Shown: positions 44,192-53,381 of the stretch, piece after piece | How the letters are laid out: the number at the start of each line of letters is the position of its first letter | Numbering within the stretch: the stretch's first letter is position 1 | Assembly: GCA_001414325.1 (NCBI GenBank) | Contig: LLKB01000005.1 | Span: 812,958-876,957, forward strand | Reading direction: 5' to 3' | DNA length: 64,000 bases | From: Butyribacter intestini | GTDB lineage: Bacteria > Bacillota > Clostridia > Lachnospirales > Lachnospiraceae | The notes under the pieces: generated by a model | What the model saw: only the letters and a program-made list of their open reading frames with translations | Database searches by the model: none | Told to the model about the DNA's origin: nothing | Translations under genes and position numbers: made by a program

Positions 44192-44491
44192 CTATATCTC
44201 CGACTTTAATTGATTAAAAGCCTCATCAACAGATACAGAATCGTTCTTTTTTGCCTGTGCAAGCCCGGTCTGCATCATCGTATCAAATTCAGCTTGTGTT
44301 ATAGAATCTCTTGTAACAAGTTTATCCGGAATATCAAGTGAAAATGGTACTCCATCACGCATAATAACCTGTCTGTAAGTCATATCTATGAATACAGATA
44401 CAGGAATTCCAAGTCTGTCAAGAATTGCCTCTGCCTGCTCTTTTATATTCGGTTGAATTCGTGCTGTTACATTTGCAGTTTTTGTTGCCAT
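44192..44491 (-). CDS. RelB/DinJ-family antitoxin
   Basis: 99 residues. MATKTANVTARIQPNIKEQA and AILDRLGIPVSVFIDMTYRQ are the RelB/DinJ N-terminal ribbon-helix-helix; the acidic tail wraps the toxin. ATG 44491 has AAAGGAGG upstream; the longer frame to 44548 lacks a site. It is expected to autoregulate the pair. Confidence 0.9.
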   Translation of the reverse strand: MATKTANVTARIQPNIKEQAEAILDRLGIPVSVFIDMTYRQVIMRDGVPFSLDIPDKLVTRDSITQAEFDTMMQTGLAQAKKNDSVSVDEAFNQLKSEI

Positions 44492-44625
44492 AGTATGTAC
44501 CTCCTTTTTCTTATAGTGTACCACCATGTATTGCTTTTTACAACACAAATATTTTTAACTGCTGCCGTCACTTTTTAATGGCAATTATGATTGCTGACAT
44601 CACTTTATTGCGCCATTTTATGGTG

Positions 44626-44967
44626 TTACCGTCGCTTTTTGGCGGCATAGCTGCCAACCATGCTCATAACCTCTTTGTTTGCTTCCTGCCTTGCTTCTTC
44701 TCTTGCCTCCTGTCTGATCCACTCCTCTATGACTGCCATTTCCTCAGTTGATATAAATTGAGGTTCTTTCTTTTCCTTCAATTCTGTCAGTGCTTCCCGA
44801 CCAAAATGTTCTATATAATAAATTGCCGCATCTATAAAAAACTGATTCTTTAACTTGAATATATCCATATCCAGTTCACTTAGAATCTTATTAATATTAA
44901 CATGCGCAGGATTAAGCATATTTAATCTTAAAGTAAACTTAACTGTTCTATCTTTCGACATACTCAT
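44626..44967 (-). CDS. ParR/StbB-like partition protein
   Basis: 113 residues. KFTLRLNMLNPAHVNINKIL resembles the ribbon-helix-helix of ParR-type proteins of Firmicute plasmids and integrative elements; the tail is basic (SYAAKKRR). Its start overlaps the stop of the ParB-like remnant by four bases (ATGA), so it was part of that partition operon. No ParM is visible in the window. Confidence 0.5.
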   Translation of the reverse strand: MSMSKDRTVKFTLRLNMLNPAHVNINKILSELDMDIFKLKNQFFIDAAIYYIEHFGREALTELKEKKEPQFISTEEMAVIEEWIRQEAREEARQEANKEVMSMVGSYAAKKRR

Positions 44968-45455
44968 TCTTCCCTATCTTCACTGTGATTATTCTTTACA
45001 ACATATAATCCAAGCATTGCCGGAAGATTGGAAAGAACTTTTCTTTCAACCTTTTCGACTATCCTGTCAGCAAATGCATCCTCTTTTTCTCTTGTTTCAA
45101 GATAAGGATCATTCTTCTTGCATCTTTGCCTGTTCCCTTCTTTCATCGTAACCTGCTTTTTGTGCCATTCTTTCACAAACTTTTCTATAAGCTCCACCTT
45201 CTGCTTTGGTGTAAAACCATCCGTAAAATAATCATCCAGCGTATCTGCCCGAATCTTTATCTGCTCCCTCTGATTTGGCTTTTCCTCCTCAAGCACCGAA
45301 TATATATCGTCCATATCAAGTTCACCGCTTTGGCTCATCCATTTCATCCGGTTTGCCTGTGATAAAGAAGATGTGCACTGTTCCAAATCCATCACCGCAT
45401 GAAGCTCATACTGTTCTTCTTCTGACAGATAGGATAATTGCGTAAATTCAAAGAT
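44964..45455 (-). pseudogene. 5'-truncated ParB-like partition protein
   Basis: The frame reads FEFTQLSYLSEEEQYELHAV, PSLSQ-like TSSLSQANRMKWMSQSGEL, EEEKPNQREQIKI and DDYFTDGFTPKQKVELIEKF, matching the C-terminal third of ParB/Spo0J-like proteins of Clostridial integrative elements. The nuclease domain is absent: upstream sequence runs straight into the end of rlmD. The first ATG is at 45395. Confidence 0.7.
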
Positions 45456-45457
45456 TT

Positions 45458-46942
45458 CTACATACTTTTGCGTTGTAGTCCAACCACCGTCTCCACATGA
45501 AAACTCCCCCCAAACATATCGCAGGCCCTTACTCTCTTAACTTCATATCCCCTCTCAACAAGCACTTTCACATCTCTTGCCAGCGTTCCCGGGTCACAGC
45601 TTACATATACAATCCTTGATGGTGCCATCTTTACAACTGTTTCAAGCAGTTTCTCATCACATCCCTTTCTCGGTGGGTCAATTGTCACTACATCTGCCCT
45701 TAATTTTCCACCGCTTTTTTCGTACTGCGTTGGTACTACATCTTCTGCCGCCCCGACAAAAAATTCCGTATTTGTCATATGGTTGAGTTCTGCGTTTTGT
45801 TTTGCATCTTCGATTGCCTGCGGTACTATCTCAACACCACACACTTTCGCCGCTGTCTGTGCCATGAAAAGAGATATTGTTCCGATACCGCAATACAAAT
45901 CCCATACAACTTCACTTTCTTTTATGTCAGCAAATTCAAGTGCCGTCTGGTAAAGTTTCTTCGTCTGCTCAGGATTTACCTGATAAAATGAGAGCGGTGA
46001 TATGCGGTATTTTATGTCCCCGATATAATCTTCTATATATGAGTGTCCATAGAGTGTTTCTATCTTTTCTCCAAGTATTACATTTGTCTTTTCACGATTT
46101 ATATTAACAGTGATACTTTTTATCTCAAGGTTAATTCCACAATTTCTTATCATTTCCACAAATTCTTCCGGATAAGGAAGTTTTTTTGCATTTATGATAA
46201 GGCATACCATGACTTCACCAGTTGTTTTTCCCACTCTTGTAAGTATATGCCGCACTATTCCTTTGTTCTTTTTTTCATCATATGCCGTTACTTTATACTT
46301 TTTCATAAATTCAAGAACAGTCTCAACTATCTGTTTGTTACATTCATGCTGTATAAGACAGTCCGTCTGTGGTATAATACTGTGTGTTCTTCCTGCATAA
46401 AATCCTGCAACAAGATTTCCGTCTTTGTCATATCCGACCGGAAACTGTGCTTTATTTCTATAATGAACAGGTCTATCCATCCTTAATATTGGTTCCATTA
46501 TTATCGGTGTGCCATTTAAGGTATTTTCAACCGATTTACTGCCATCCGATTTCCCGGCTACAATTTTTTTATATTCCTCCTCAGTATAAACAGGCACTCC
46601 GCCTATCCTCCTGAGACAATTAGCCACTTTCTCCTCTTTCCACGAAAGCTGCTTTTCATATGAACAATGCTGAAGCTGGCAGCCTCCACACTGTCTTGCA
46701 ACAGGACATTCAGGCTCTACCCTGAACTCAGACGGCTTTATTATCTCCAGCAGTCTTGCATAACCATAATTTTTCTTTGTCTTTATTACCTTAACTCTTA
46801 CCTTATCCCCGATAAGTGCATCTTTGACAAATAATGTGTACCCATCAATCTTGCCTATTCCCTCGCCAGTACTGCCAAGGTCCGTTATATCAAGTTCAAG
46901 TTCTTCGTTCTTTTCACACACGAATTTTTTTTCCTTACTCAT
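45458..46942 (-). CDS. rlmD: 23S rRNA (uracil-1939)-C5 methyltransferase
   Basis: 494 residues. An N-terminal TRAM domain (LDITDLGSTGEGIGKIDGYT), a [4Fe-4S] site ARQCGGCQLQHC, then the SAM-dependent RumA core with the catalytic Cys in SCDPGTLARDV and the motif DPPRKGCDE. It methylates 23S rRNA with SAM. ATG 46942 has AAAGGAAA upstream; a longer frame to 47020 is unsupported. The last residues after HVETVV (GLQRKSM) may be encoded by sequence brought in with the mobile element on the right. Confidence 0.93.
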   Translation of the reverse strand: MSKEKKFVCEKNEELELDITDLGSTGEGIGKIDGYTLFVKDALIGDKVRVKVIKTKKNYGYARLLEIIKPSEFRVEPECPVARQCGGCQLQHCSYEKQLSWKEEKVANCLRRIGGVPVYTEEEYKKIVAGKSDGSKSVENTLNGTPIIMEPILRMDRPVHYRNKAQFPVGYDKDGNLVAGFYAGRTHSIIPQTDCLIQHECNKQIVETVLEFMKKYKVTAYDEKKNKGIVRHILTRVGKTTGEVMVCLIINAKKLPYPEEFVEMIRNCGINLEIKSITVNINREKTNVILGEKIETLYGHSYIEDYIGDIKYRISPLSFYQVNPEQTKKLYQTALEFADIKESEVVWDLYCGIGTISLFMAQTAAKVCGVEIVPQAIEDAKQNAELNHMTNTEFFVGAAEDVVPTQYEKSGGKLRADVVTIDPPRKGCDEKLLETVVKMAPSRIVYVSCDPGTLARDVKVLVERGYEVKRVRACDMFGGSFHVETVVGLQRKSM

Positions 46943-47019
46943 AATGCTATTTCCTTTATTATATTCAACTGTTTTTATATTTAATGATGTTTTCCCACTT
47001 AAACAGATGCAACCCACCA

Positions 47020-47067
47020 CTTATTGCTCTACGCAATAGAAACCGTTGACTTCCTTGATAGTGTTAA
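47020..47067. repeat. Dispersed repeat (GCAATAG.. GACTTCCTTGATAGTGTTAA)
   Basis: CTTATTGCTCTACGCAATAG followed by TTGACTTCCTTGATAGTGTT recurs at 60931-60979 and, diverged, at 13145-13184. The first half is a small hairpin. All lie in spacers upstream of minus-strand genes. Confidence 0.65.
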
Positions 47068-47084
47068 ATTACTATCCCCTGGTG

Positions 47085-47145
47085 AAAAAAGCCGACAAAC
47101 CAACTATCCATATTTCTATTGAGATAATCAGCTCCCCGGCTTTTT
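47085..47145 (-). terminator. Terminator after yhaM
   Basis: AAAAAGCCG pairs with CCGGCTTTTT, with a long imperfect loop. T-run on the minus strand. Confidence 0.6.
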
Positions 47146-47160
47146 ATTTCTATATCGTTA

Positions 47161-48120
47161 CTATCTCCTCTTTGCCGCACTTCCTGAACTCTGTCTGATA
47201 TTTGAATCGACAAATCTGTTAAATCCGAGCCATTCAGTTGTTGGATTTGCCTTGTCATATATCTCAGTCATAGTCTCAAGCTTAGCATCCGTATTGTCTG
47301 CAAAGTTAAGTGCCATCGCTTCTGCTATAGCAGGCTTTTTCGGCGAACCATACTCAAGTTCTCCGTGATGAGCAAGTATGCAATGGCGAAGCTCCGTTGC
47401 AAGTACCGGTGGAAATCCGCTTATCTGACGCACTTTATTTCCTATAAGTTCCGCACCGATAAATATATGTCCCAAAAGCTGACCGTCATCCGTGTAATCA
47501 TTTGCCGGAAAATCTGATAATTCAGATACTTTTCCTATATCATGGAAGATTGCGGCAGTAACAAGCAAATCTCTGTCAAGTATAGGATAATTGTCTGCAA
47601 GAAATACACACATCTTTGTAACTGCAAGCGTATGCTGCAAAAGTCCTCCGATAAATCCGTGATGTACTGATTTGGCTGCCGAATGAATCTTAAATTCTTT
47701 TACAAACTCTTTATCATTTATAAAACATTCTTCCGTAAGCTGTTTAAGATGTGGTTCTTTTATCGTTGCTATGATACCTTTCAGCTCTGCATACATTTCC
47801 TCTATATCATACTTTGATGCCGGAATGTATTCTTTAGGGTCATACTCACCCTCTCCGGCTTTTCTTATGCGATTTATATTTACCTGACGGGCTCCCTGAA
47901 ATGATGTTACAGTGCCATCTGTCATAATAAAATCCATACTGTCAAATTCTGCTATCCCGGCATTCAACTCCCAGACTTTTCCGTCTATAACTCCTGTTTT
48001 ATCCTGAAGTATCAGAGAATAATATGTCTTTCCTGCCTTTGTCTTTAATATCTGTTTAGACTTACAAAGATAAATCCCGGAAAATTTATTTCCCTCTTTA
48101 TATTCTTCTAAATATGTCAT
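47161..48120 (-). CDS. yhaM: 3'-5' exoribonuclease YhaM
   Basis: 319 residues. The OB-fold part (KAGKTYYSLILQDKTGVIDG) is followed by an HD phosphohydrolase domain, with the metal residues in GGLLQHTLAVTKMC, IFHDIGKVSEL and HIFIGAEL. It trims RNA 3' ends in Firmicutes. ATG 48120 has GAGGA upstream in a TGCAGAAATGAGGATTAAA leader shared with pstC and the gene at 60285; a start four codons earlier lies in that leader. Confidence 0.9.
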   Translation of the reverse strand: MTYLEEYKEGNKFSGIYLCKSKQILKTKAGKTYYSLILQDKTGVIDGKVWELNAGIAEFDSMDFIMTDGTVTSFQGARQVNINRIRKAGEGEYDPKEYIPASKYDIEEMYAELKGIIATIKEPHLKQLTEECFINDKEFVKEFKIHSAAKSVHHGFIGGLLQHTLAVTKMCVFLADNYPILDRDLLVTAAIFHDIGKVSELSDFPANDYTDDGQLLGHIFIGAELIGNKVRQISGFPPVLATELRHCILAHHGELEYGSPKKPAIAEAMALNFADNTDAKLETMTEIYDKANPTTEWLGFNRFVDSNIRQSSGSAAKRR

Positions 48121-48177
48121 TTTAATCCTCATTTCTGCACATATTTTTTGTGCATAGAAAGTTTTTTACTTTCCATA

Positions 48178-48549
48178 CTATTCCTTATCTAATTTTAATA
48201 CTGCCTTTACCGATTTTATAACTTTTTCTGCCTCATAAGGCTTTATAATAAAATCTTTTGCTCCCGCTGTAATTGCATCAACAACTTTCTCCTGATATCC
48301 CATTGATGAACACATTATTATCCTTGCATTGTCATCAATCTCTTTTATCCTGCCTACTGCCGCAATCCCATCCATCTTAGGCATCGTAATATCCATAATG
48401 ACAAGATCCGGTGAATATAATTTATATTTTTCTATAGCCTCTTCCCCATCACCGGCTTCAACATATTCAAATCCAAATGCTGCATCATCAAGGATCTTTT
48501 TTAACGACATACGCACAAATGCCGCATCATCTACTAAAAGTACTTTCAT
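48178..48549 (-). CDS. CheY-like single-domain response regulator
   Basis: 123 residues. DD pair in VLLVDDAAFVRM, phospho-acceptor in DLVIMDITMPKMDG, Thr/Ser position in MCSSMGYQ, and Lys in DFIIKPYEAE. These are standard CheY positions. No flagellar or chemotaxis gene is nearby, so the partner is unknown. ATG 48549 has TAGGAGGATATCA upstream. Confidence 0.9.
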   Translation of the reverse strand: MKVLLVDDAAFVRMSLKKILDDAAFGFEYVEAGDGEEAIEKYKLYSPDLVIMDITMPKMDGIAAVGRIKEIDDNARIIMCSSMGYQEKVVDAITAGAKDFIIKPYEAEKVIKSVKAVLKLDKE

Positions 48550-48678
48550 TGATATCCTCCTACAATCTGTACTATAAATCACCGAAAATTTATACTAAGC
48601 CTGTAATATCAAACTACAGGTTTAGATCAATCGTACAAAATCTCCCATTCTTATCCTATATATTAACACAACCGCCAT

Positions 48679-49320
48679 CTATAAACAATCATTTTCATAA
48701 CTTTTTCTCAGCTTAAGCAATGCTGATTTTTCTATTCTCGATATATAAGACCTTGATATTCCATACTCGGCTGCAATTTCACGCTGCGTTTTTATCTTAA
48801 AACCACCTATACCGTATCTCTTCCTTATAATATCCTGCTCCCTCCCACTTAAAACTTCTTTTATTTTATCATCAAGTCTCTTTATTCTCTCATCCTGCGT
48901 AATCTTTTCTACAATATCCTCATCTTCATACTCGATAACATCTATAAGATTTATTTCATTCCCCTCTTTGTCCGAACCTATCGAATCGTACAGATAAACA
49001 TTTCTTGATGTCTTTTTTTCCGTTCTTATATTCATCAATATTTCATTTTCAATACATCTTGCACAATAAGTTGCAAGTCTTATATTTTTTGAACCGTCAA
49101 AAGAATCCACACCTTTTATAAGACCTATTGTCCCTATCGAGATAAGATCTTCAAGCTCCCTGTCAGATGTATTATATTTTTTAACTATATATGCGACTAA
49201 CCGCAGGTTTTTTTCAATAAGAAGTTCTCTCGCACTCCTGTCTCCCACTTGGTATCTTTTGATGCATTCTTCCTCTTCTTTTGCACTCATTGGTTTTGGA
49301 AAGGATTGCACCTCAAGCAC
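48679..49320 (-). CDS. sigK: SigK-type sporulation sigma factor
   Basis: 213 residues, sigma-70 regions 2 and 4. LIEKNLRLVAYIVKKY and DLISIGTIGLIKGVDSFDG are region 2; TQREIAAEYGISRSYISRIE is the region 4 helix-turn-helix. The length and the N-terminal SFPKPMSAKEEEECIKRYQ resemble mother-cell SigK without its long pro-sequence. Whether the organism sporulates cannot be judged; no other sporulation genes are in the window. SigE is the alternative. Confidence 0.75.
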   Translation of the reverse strand: MLEVQSFPKPMSAKEEEECIKRYQVGDRSARELLIEKNLRLVAYIVKKYNTSDRELEDLISIGTIGLIKGVDSFDGSKNIRLATYCARCIENEILMNIRTEKKTSRNVYLYDSIGSDKEGNEINLIDVIEYEDEDIVEKITQDERIKRLDDKIKEVLSGREQDIIRKRYGIGGFKIKTQREIAAEYGISRSYISRIEKSALLKLRKSYENDCL

Positions 49321-49484
49321 CTCTAAACATTATCATTTATATATTATGCCCGTTGACAACATTTTGTGCATGACCACCCGGTAAAATGATACAGCAGCTA
49401 TCCTGCATATAATTGTATCCGAAAATCTGTTGCAGCCACACAATTTTTAATACAAAATAATACATAAACATCTGTATAAATCAA

Positions 49485-49528
49485 AAAAGACATGACCTGT
49501 CTTCTTATTTATGCCATGTCTTTTTTAT
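49485..49528. terminator. Terminator after the MraY-like gene
   Basis: AAAAAAGACATG pairs with CATGTCTTTTTT; bidirectional. It lies 72 bases past the stop at 49600. Confidence 0.8.
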
Positions 49529-49599
49529 TTATGATGTTTTGTCAAAAAGTATTTTATAACAGCTTGTGCAATATAATCCTGCAAATATACCCTGTCATT

Positions 49600-50556
49600 T
49601 TATAACAGACTAATGATTATATAACCTATCATCGCAGCGACTATCTGCATTATTATAAATCTGAACACAACCTGTGTATCCGACCACCCTTTATTTTTTC
49701 GTGCATGGTCATGAAGCGGTGTTCTTGTATTTACAAGGATTGAAATCTTCAAAAATCTCTTCAAAAAAATCTTTACAAGTCCAAGACCTCCGTCAATTAT
49801 AAGCACAATAGCAAGTAATATGTAGCTTATCGGATGTCCCGTTTTCATTGCAATAATGGCAATGTAAAATCCGAGTGCCCTTGAACCTGCATCTCCCATA
49901 AGCATACTGCTCGGATTTGAATTGAAATAAAGATAAGCAAGAAGCGTTGCCACAAATATAAAATCAGCTATCACATAATATCCGAGTTCATTTGCAAAAA
50001 TCACCGTAAACGCTGATATTACAACACAGCAAAGGCTTCCTGAAAGCCCGTCCACACCGTCTGTGCAGTTTGTTACATTTATTGAAACCCAGATAAGAAT
50101 TATACCGAGCACAAAATAAACCGGCATCGGAAGTGTGATAACATTTTTTCCAATGTGTATAACAGACTCATTAAAGTTTAAGAATGTCCACATTGTAACA
50201 ATAGATAAAATAAGGTCTATCGCACCTTTTTTGTAATCCTGCCATGGTGTCTCTGCCGCATCATCAAGATAACCGCTTAACATTATTGCAAATAAAAGTA
50301 TGCAATATATGATAAACTCTCTTGTTATCGGCATAAAGAGCAGCGAACAGATAATAAATACTATTACAAATGTAAGTCCGACACCTCTTGTCTTTCCCTT
50401 TGATAATGCACCGTTTACCGCAAACTCCCTGCCCTGATCCACCGGCAGAAACGGAAATGGAAATTTAAGACATATAAATGTCAGCAGGAATGCTGCGAGA
50501 ATACCTATCATTGTTATCTGATTTGGATTTAAGCAACCGCTTAGTATATTATACAT
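49600..50556 (-). CDS. MraY/WecA-like phospho-sugar-undecaprenyl transferase
   Basis: 318 residues, about ten membrane helices. The catalytic aspartates are in GYLDDAAETPWQDYKKG, NCTDGVDGLSG is the second motif and MLMGDAGSRALGFY the third; TRTPLHDHARKNKGWSDTQV stands in place of the HHH motif of MraY. It transfers phospho-sugar from a UDP-sugar to undecaprenyl phosphate; the altered tail suggests a paralogue of MraY rather than the main peptidoglycan enzyme. ATG 50556 has GGAGG eight bases before. Confidence 0.82.
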   Translation of the reverse strand: MYNILSGCLNPNQITMIGILAAFLLTFICLKFPFPFLPVDQGREFAVNGALSKGKTRGVGLTFVIVFIICSLLFMPITREFIIYCILLFAIMLSGYLDDAAETPWQDYKKGAIDLILSIVTMWTFLNFNESVIHIGKNVITLPMPVYFVLGIILIWVSINVTNCTDGVDGLSGSLCCVVISAFTVIFANELGYYVIADFIFVATLLAYLYFNSNPSSMLMGDAGSRALGFYIAIIAMKTGHPISYILLAIVLIIDGGLGLVKIFLKRFLKISILVNTRTPLHDHARKNKGWSDTQVVFRFIIMQIVAAMIGYIIISLL

Positions 50557-50733
50557 ATTTTCTTCCTCCATATGATATTTCACATTGTCACTTCAACTAT
50601 GTTCTGCATACACACCATAAAGCCTCTGACTAAGAAACCATCCCCTTATATGTGTACTCTTATTTGCATAGCATGAAATTTTGACACAACCACTATTATA
50701 CATCCCACAAACTTTTATTACAAGAACTTTGTT

Positions 50734-51519
50734 TTATAATCGCTTTTCCAAAATATCCACCGTGTGTGCACCCGCACCTACAAGTTCCTGTCTCTCGCAG
50801 GTCGCAAGATGATACTCCACAAACAGATTAAAAGTCTCCTCATCCATCGCATTTAATACAGGACGCATAAGGTCTGCCTGTCCGTCGGCAGATATAAGTT
50901 TTATCCTGTCTAAGTCAGCTGCTTTGCGGATTTTGTCTATATCCTCGACCCTCACATAATCATACAAATCCTCTTTTTCAGGCAGACAATGAAAATCTTT
51001 TGTAACTTTTCCCGCTTTTACAACTTCTTTTATATGATTTTGCTTAAATCCATATGTCAATATACTGTATTCATTCATGCAATACGCAACAAGTATCTTT
51101 CCTCCCGGCTTTGTCACCCTTTTTGCTTCATTCATGGCTTTTAATTTATCCTCAAATCCAAAAAGATGATACATAGGACCAAAGAGCAGTGTTATGTCAA
51201 AAGTATCATCCTGAAGTTTTGATAATTTCATGGCATTTCCCTGCATCGCCTTGACCGTACTGTTTTTTGACTTCAATATACCGAGATTGTACTTTACAAG
51301 TTCAACTGCCGTCACATCATGCCCTTCCTCTGCAAGTGCGACAGAATATCTTCCCGTACCTGCACCTATATCAAGTATTTTTACACATTTTCTGTCACCT
51401 ATACACTCATGTATGTATTTCATAGATGTAATAAATTCCACCTGACCATGTCTTCTCGTCAGTCTTTTTTCTTCATTAAATTTATTGTAATATTTTTCAA
51501 GTTCCGTCATTTCTTTCAC
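50734..51519 (-). CDS. Class I SAM-dependent methyltransferase
   Basis: 261 residues. Motif I is VKILDIGAGTGRYSVALAEEG, followed by FDITLLFGPMYHLF and RVTKPGGKILVAY, the Methyltransf_11 order. The substrate is unknown. GTG 51519 is six bases from GGAGG; the ATG three codons later is an alternative. Confidence 0.85.
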   Translation of the reverse strand: MKEMTELEKYYNKFNEEKRLTRRHGQVEFITSMKYIHECIGDRKCVKILDIGAGTGRYSVALAEEGHDVTAVELVKYNLGILKSKNSTVKAMQGNAMKLSKLQDDTFDITLLFGPMYHLFGFEDKLKAMNEAKRVTKPGGKILVAYCMNEYSILTYGFKQNHIKEVVKAGKVTKDFHCLPEKEDLYDYVRVEDIDKIRKAADLDRIKLISADGQADLMRPVLNAMDEETFNLFVEYHLATCERQELVGAGAHTVDILEKRL

Positions 51520-51620
51520 GGCAAACCTCCGGATTTATATATAATTACATAATAATCCATTATATAATATAACATATTATTAAAAAAATCCAGTATATAT
51601 AATGTAATCTGTTACTAACC

Positions 51621-51802
51621 GTAACAGTTCAGCCATAAAAAATAATTGACAATACTTGAGCTTGCTCATTGTATTGTTGATTATCTTTTTATGGTAGAAT
51701 AGCCTTTCATTTCTGAAATGAAATAAACAAAAGCTGCAAAGCAGCGAATGACAGCTTGCTGGCAGGTTTATGAATGTAAGAAATGAAAGGCTGAACTGTT
51801 AC
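51621..51802. mobile_element. Complete 182-bp MITE, second copy of the 25675 family
   Basis: It has the same GTAACAGTTCAGCC ends and nearly the same interior. ACTAACC flanks it at 51614-51620 and 51803-51809, a 7-bp target duplication. It sits between the methyltransferase and a frameshifted secreted-protein gene. Confidence 0.85.
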
Positions 51803-51808
51803 ACTAAC

Positions 51809-51845
51809 CAAAAAGAACAGCCTGCCGATAATAACAGACTGTTCC
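51809..51845 (-). terminator. Terminator after the frameshifted secreted-protein gene
   Basis: GAACAG with CTG pairs with CAG and CTGTTC; T-run on the minus strand next to the MITE. Confidence 0.7.
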
Positions 51846-51850
51846 GTATT

Positions 51851-52082
51851 TTATTTAAGATATTTACTTCTGTTTGCTGCGGTGTTTTTCTTTAATTTAA
51901 ACTGACTTTCTTTTCCACCCTTTGTCAACTGCTTAAATTTTTTCTTATATACTTTATAAGAAGTTTCTTTTCCGTTTATTTTTGCTCGCCGCATCTGCAC
52001 CTGCAGACTGAATATTTAATGATGTAAACATTATTGCTGAAACAAGTACGGCACTTACAATTTTCTTTAACATCTTTCTCAT
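51851..52082 (-). pseudogene. Small secreted protein, frameshifted after the signal peptide
   Basis: From ATG 52082 (GAGGTTAATT upstream) the frame reads MRKMLKKIVSAVLVSAIMF then a signal-peptide end (QSAGADA) and stops 42 codons in. In the next frame the sequence continues INGKETSYKVYKKKFKQLTK and ends NRSKYLK, followed by a terminator. So one frameshift near SKNKRKRN splits an 80-residue exported protein. The type resembles other short Lys-rich secreted proteins in the window (60285). Confidence 0.6.
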
Positions 52083-52217
52083 AATTAACCTCTTTTCTAT
52101 GCTTAGTATATTTTTATTACGATAAAAACTATAGCATAAAAAAGAGAGTTTATCGGATTTTTGTCATATTCTACATACTTTTTGTTATCATTGACATTTT
52201 TCTGTGCACTGATATTT

Positions 52218-53381
52218 TCATTTCTCTTCTCTCCTGTACTTTGTTACAACAAGTGCTCCTCCTATAAATGCCACCGCAAATAAAAGCTGCAACAGCAGAT
52301 TTGTATATACCTTATTTAACTGGCTTTTGCTAAGCTCACTATATGTCGAGAGCATATCGTTTAAATCCTCATACCAGTAAACCGGAAGAAATCTGCCTAT
52401 CTTTTTTACCGTATCTCCAAGCACACTAAGTTCAACAAACACTCCCGAAATAAAACTTATTCCAAGAGATACAGGTGTCACGATAAGATTTATCATCTCT
52501 GTCTTTTTTACTATCATTCCTATAAAATATGCTATCGGAAGTGCCGTTATTGTCATTACAAACGAATTTAATATATATAATCCTATATTAGGAGATTTTA
52601 AAAACTCAATTCTTCCATACATAAAGAATGCTATTATAAGGCTTAACAGCCATATAATAATGCCAAATATAGAAAACACAAGAAGAAGCTGCACATTCTG
52701 GCTTTTAAGACTTGTCGCCGACGAATTCATTCTCCTTACGATTTCTTTCTTTTTGAAAGCTACAAGCACCATTCCCACAGATGTGCAGATTACCGTTATT
52801 GCGAGATACGGGTAAAATCTAAACATATATGAAAAATCAGTTTTTTCTCCGCCGTTTCCGTTTATATCAATAAGATTTACACGGCTTTTCTTTACAGATA
52901 TTGTATTTTTGTATGCCTGTTTTACTGAAAATCCTGCATTTACATATTTTCTCATGCTGTTTAAAACTCTGTTTATCTGCTGCTCTACATAAATATATCC
53001 ATAACTTCCCAGTTCCTGTGTTATTTGAATAAATCTTTCTGTCCCACCATTTTTAAGTGCCTTATCACCAAAACCTTTTGGAATTTTTATCACCATATCT
53101 TCCTGACTGTAATAGAGTGTTTCCTGCATAAGCGACTTATCATTTTTCATTTTCCGTACATTATGATTTGTATTCAGATAATCATATATGTACCCTGAAA
53201 TCTCACTTTTATCGCAGTCTACAAATGCTATATCCATCCTTTTTGACTGAAAATCTGTCACAGACTGTTTACTGTTATTTAACTGCATTGCTATACTTAT
53301 TCCGGTAAATATAACAAAATACATAATCGTTATGCCAATCTTACTCTTTATAATCTTTAAACACCCGCTAAATACTGTCAT
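52218..53381 (-). CDS. ABC-2 type exporter permease, second subunit
   Basis: 387 residues. One N-terminal helix, a large extracytoplasmic domain (about 35-185) and five or so C-terminal helices. It resembles ABC-2 (DrrB/YhgE-like) permeases. Its start overlaps the end of the other permease gene by 14 bases, so they are a translational pair. ATG 53381 has GAGGAGAAA upstream. Confidence 0.85.
   Translation of the reverse strand: MTVFSGCLKIIKSKIGITIMYFVIFTGISIAMQLNNSKQSVTDFQSKRMDIAFVDCDKSEISGYIYDYLNTNHNVRKMKNDKSLMQETLYYSQEDMVIKIPKGFGDKALKNGGTERFIQITQELGSYGYIYVEQQINRVLNSMRKYVNAGFSVKQAYKNTISVKKSRVNLIDINGNGGEKTDFSYMFRFYPYLAITVICTSVGMVLVAFKKKEIVRRMNSSATSLKSQNVQLLLVFSIFGIIIWLLSLIIAFFMYGRIEFLKSPNIGLYILNSFVMTITALPIAYFIGMIVKKTEMINLIVTPVSLGISFISGVFVELSVLGDTVKKIGRFLPVYWYEDLNDMLSTYSELSKSQLNKVYTNLLLQLLFAVAFIGGALVVTKYRREEK

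Noticed and set aside
48590..48635. AACCTGTA/TACAGGCTT hairpin downstream of sigK as a terminator
   Set aside because: The stem is good but there is no T-run on either side, so termination cannot be claimed.
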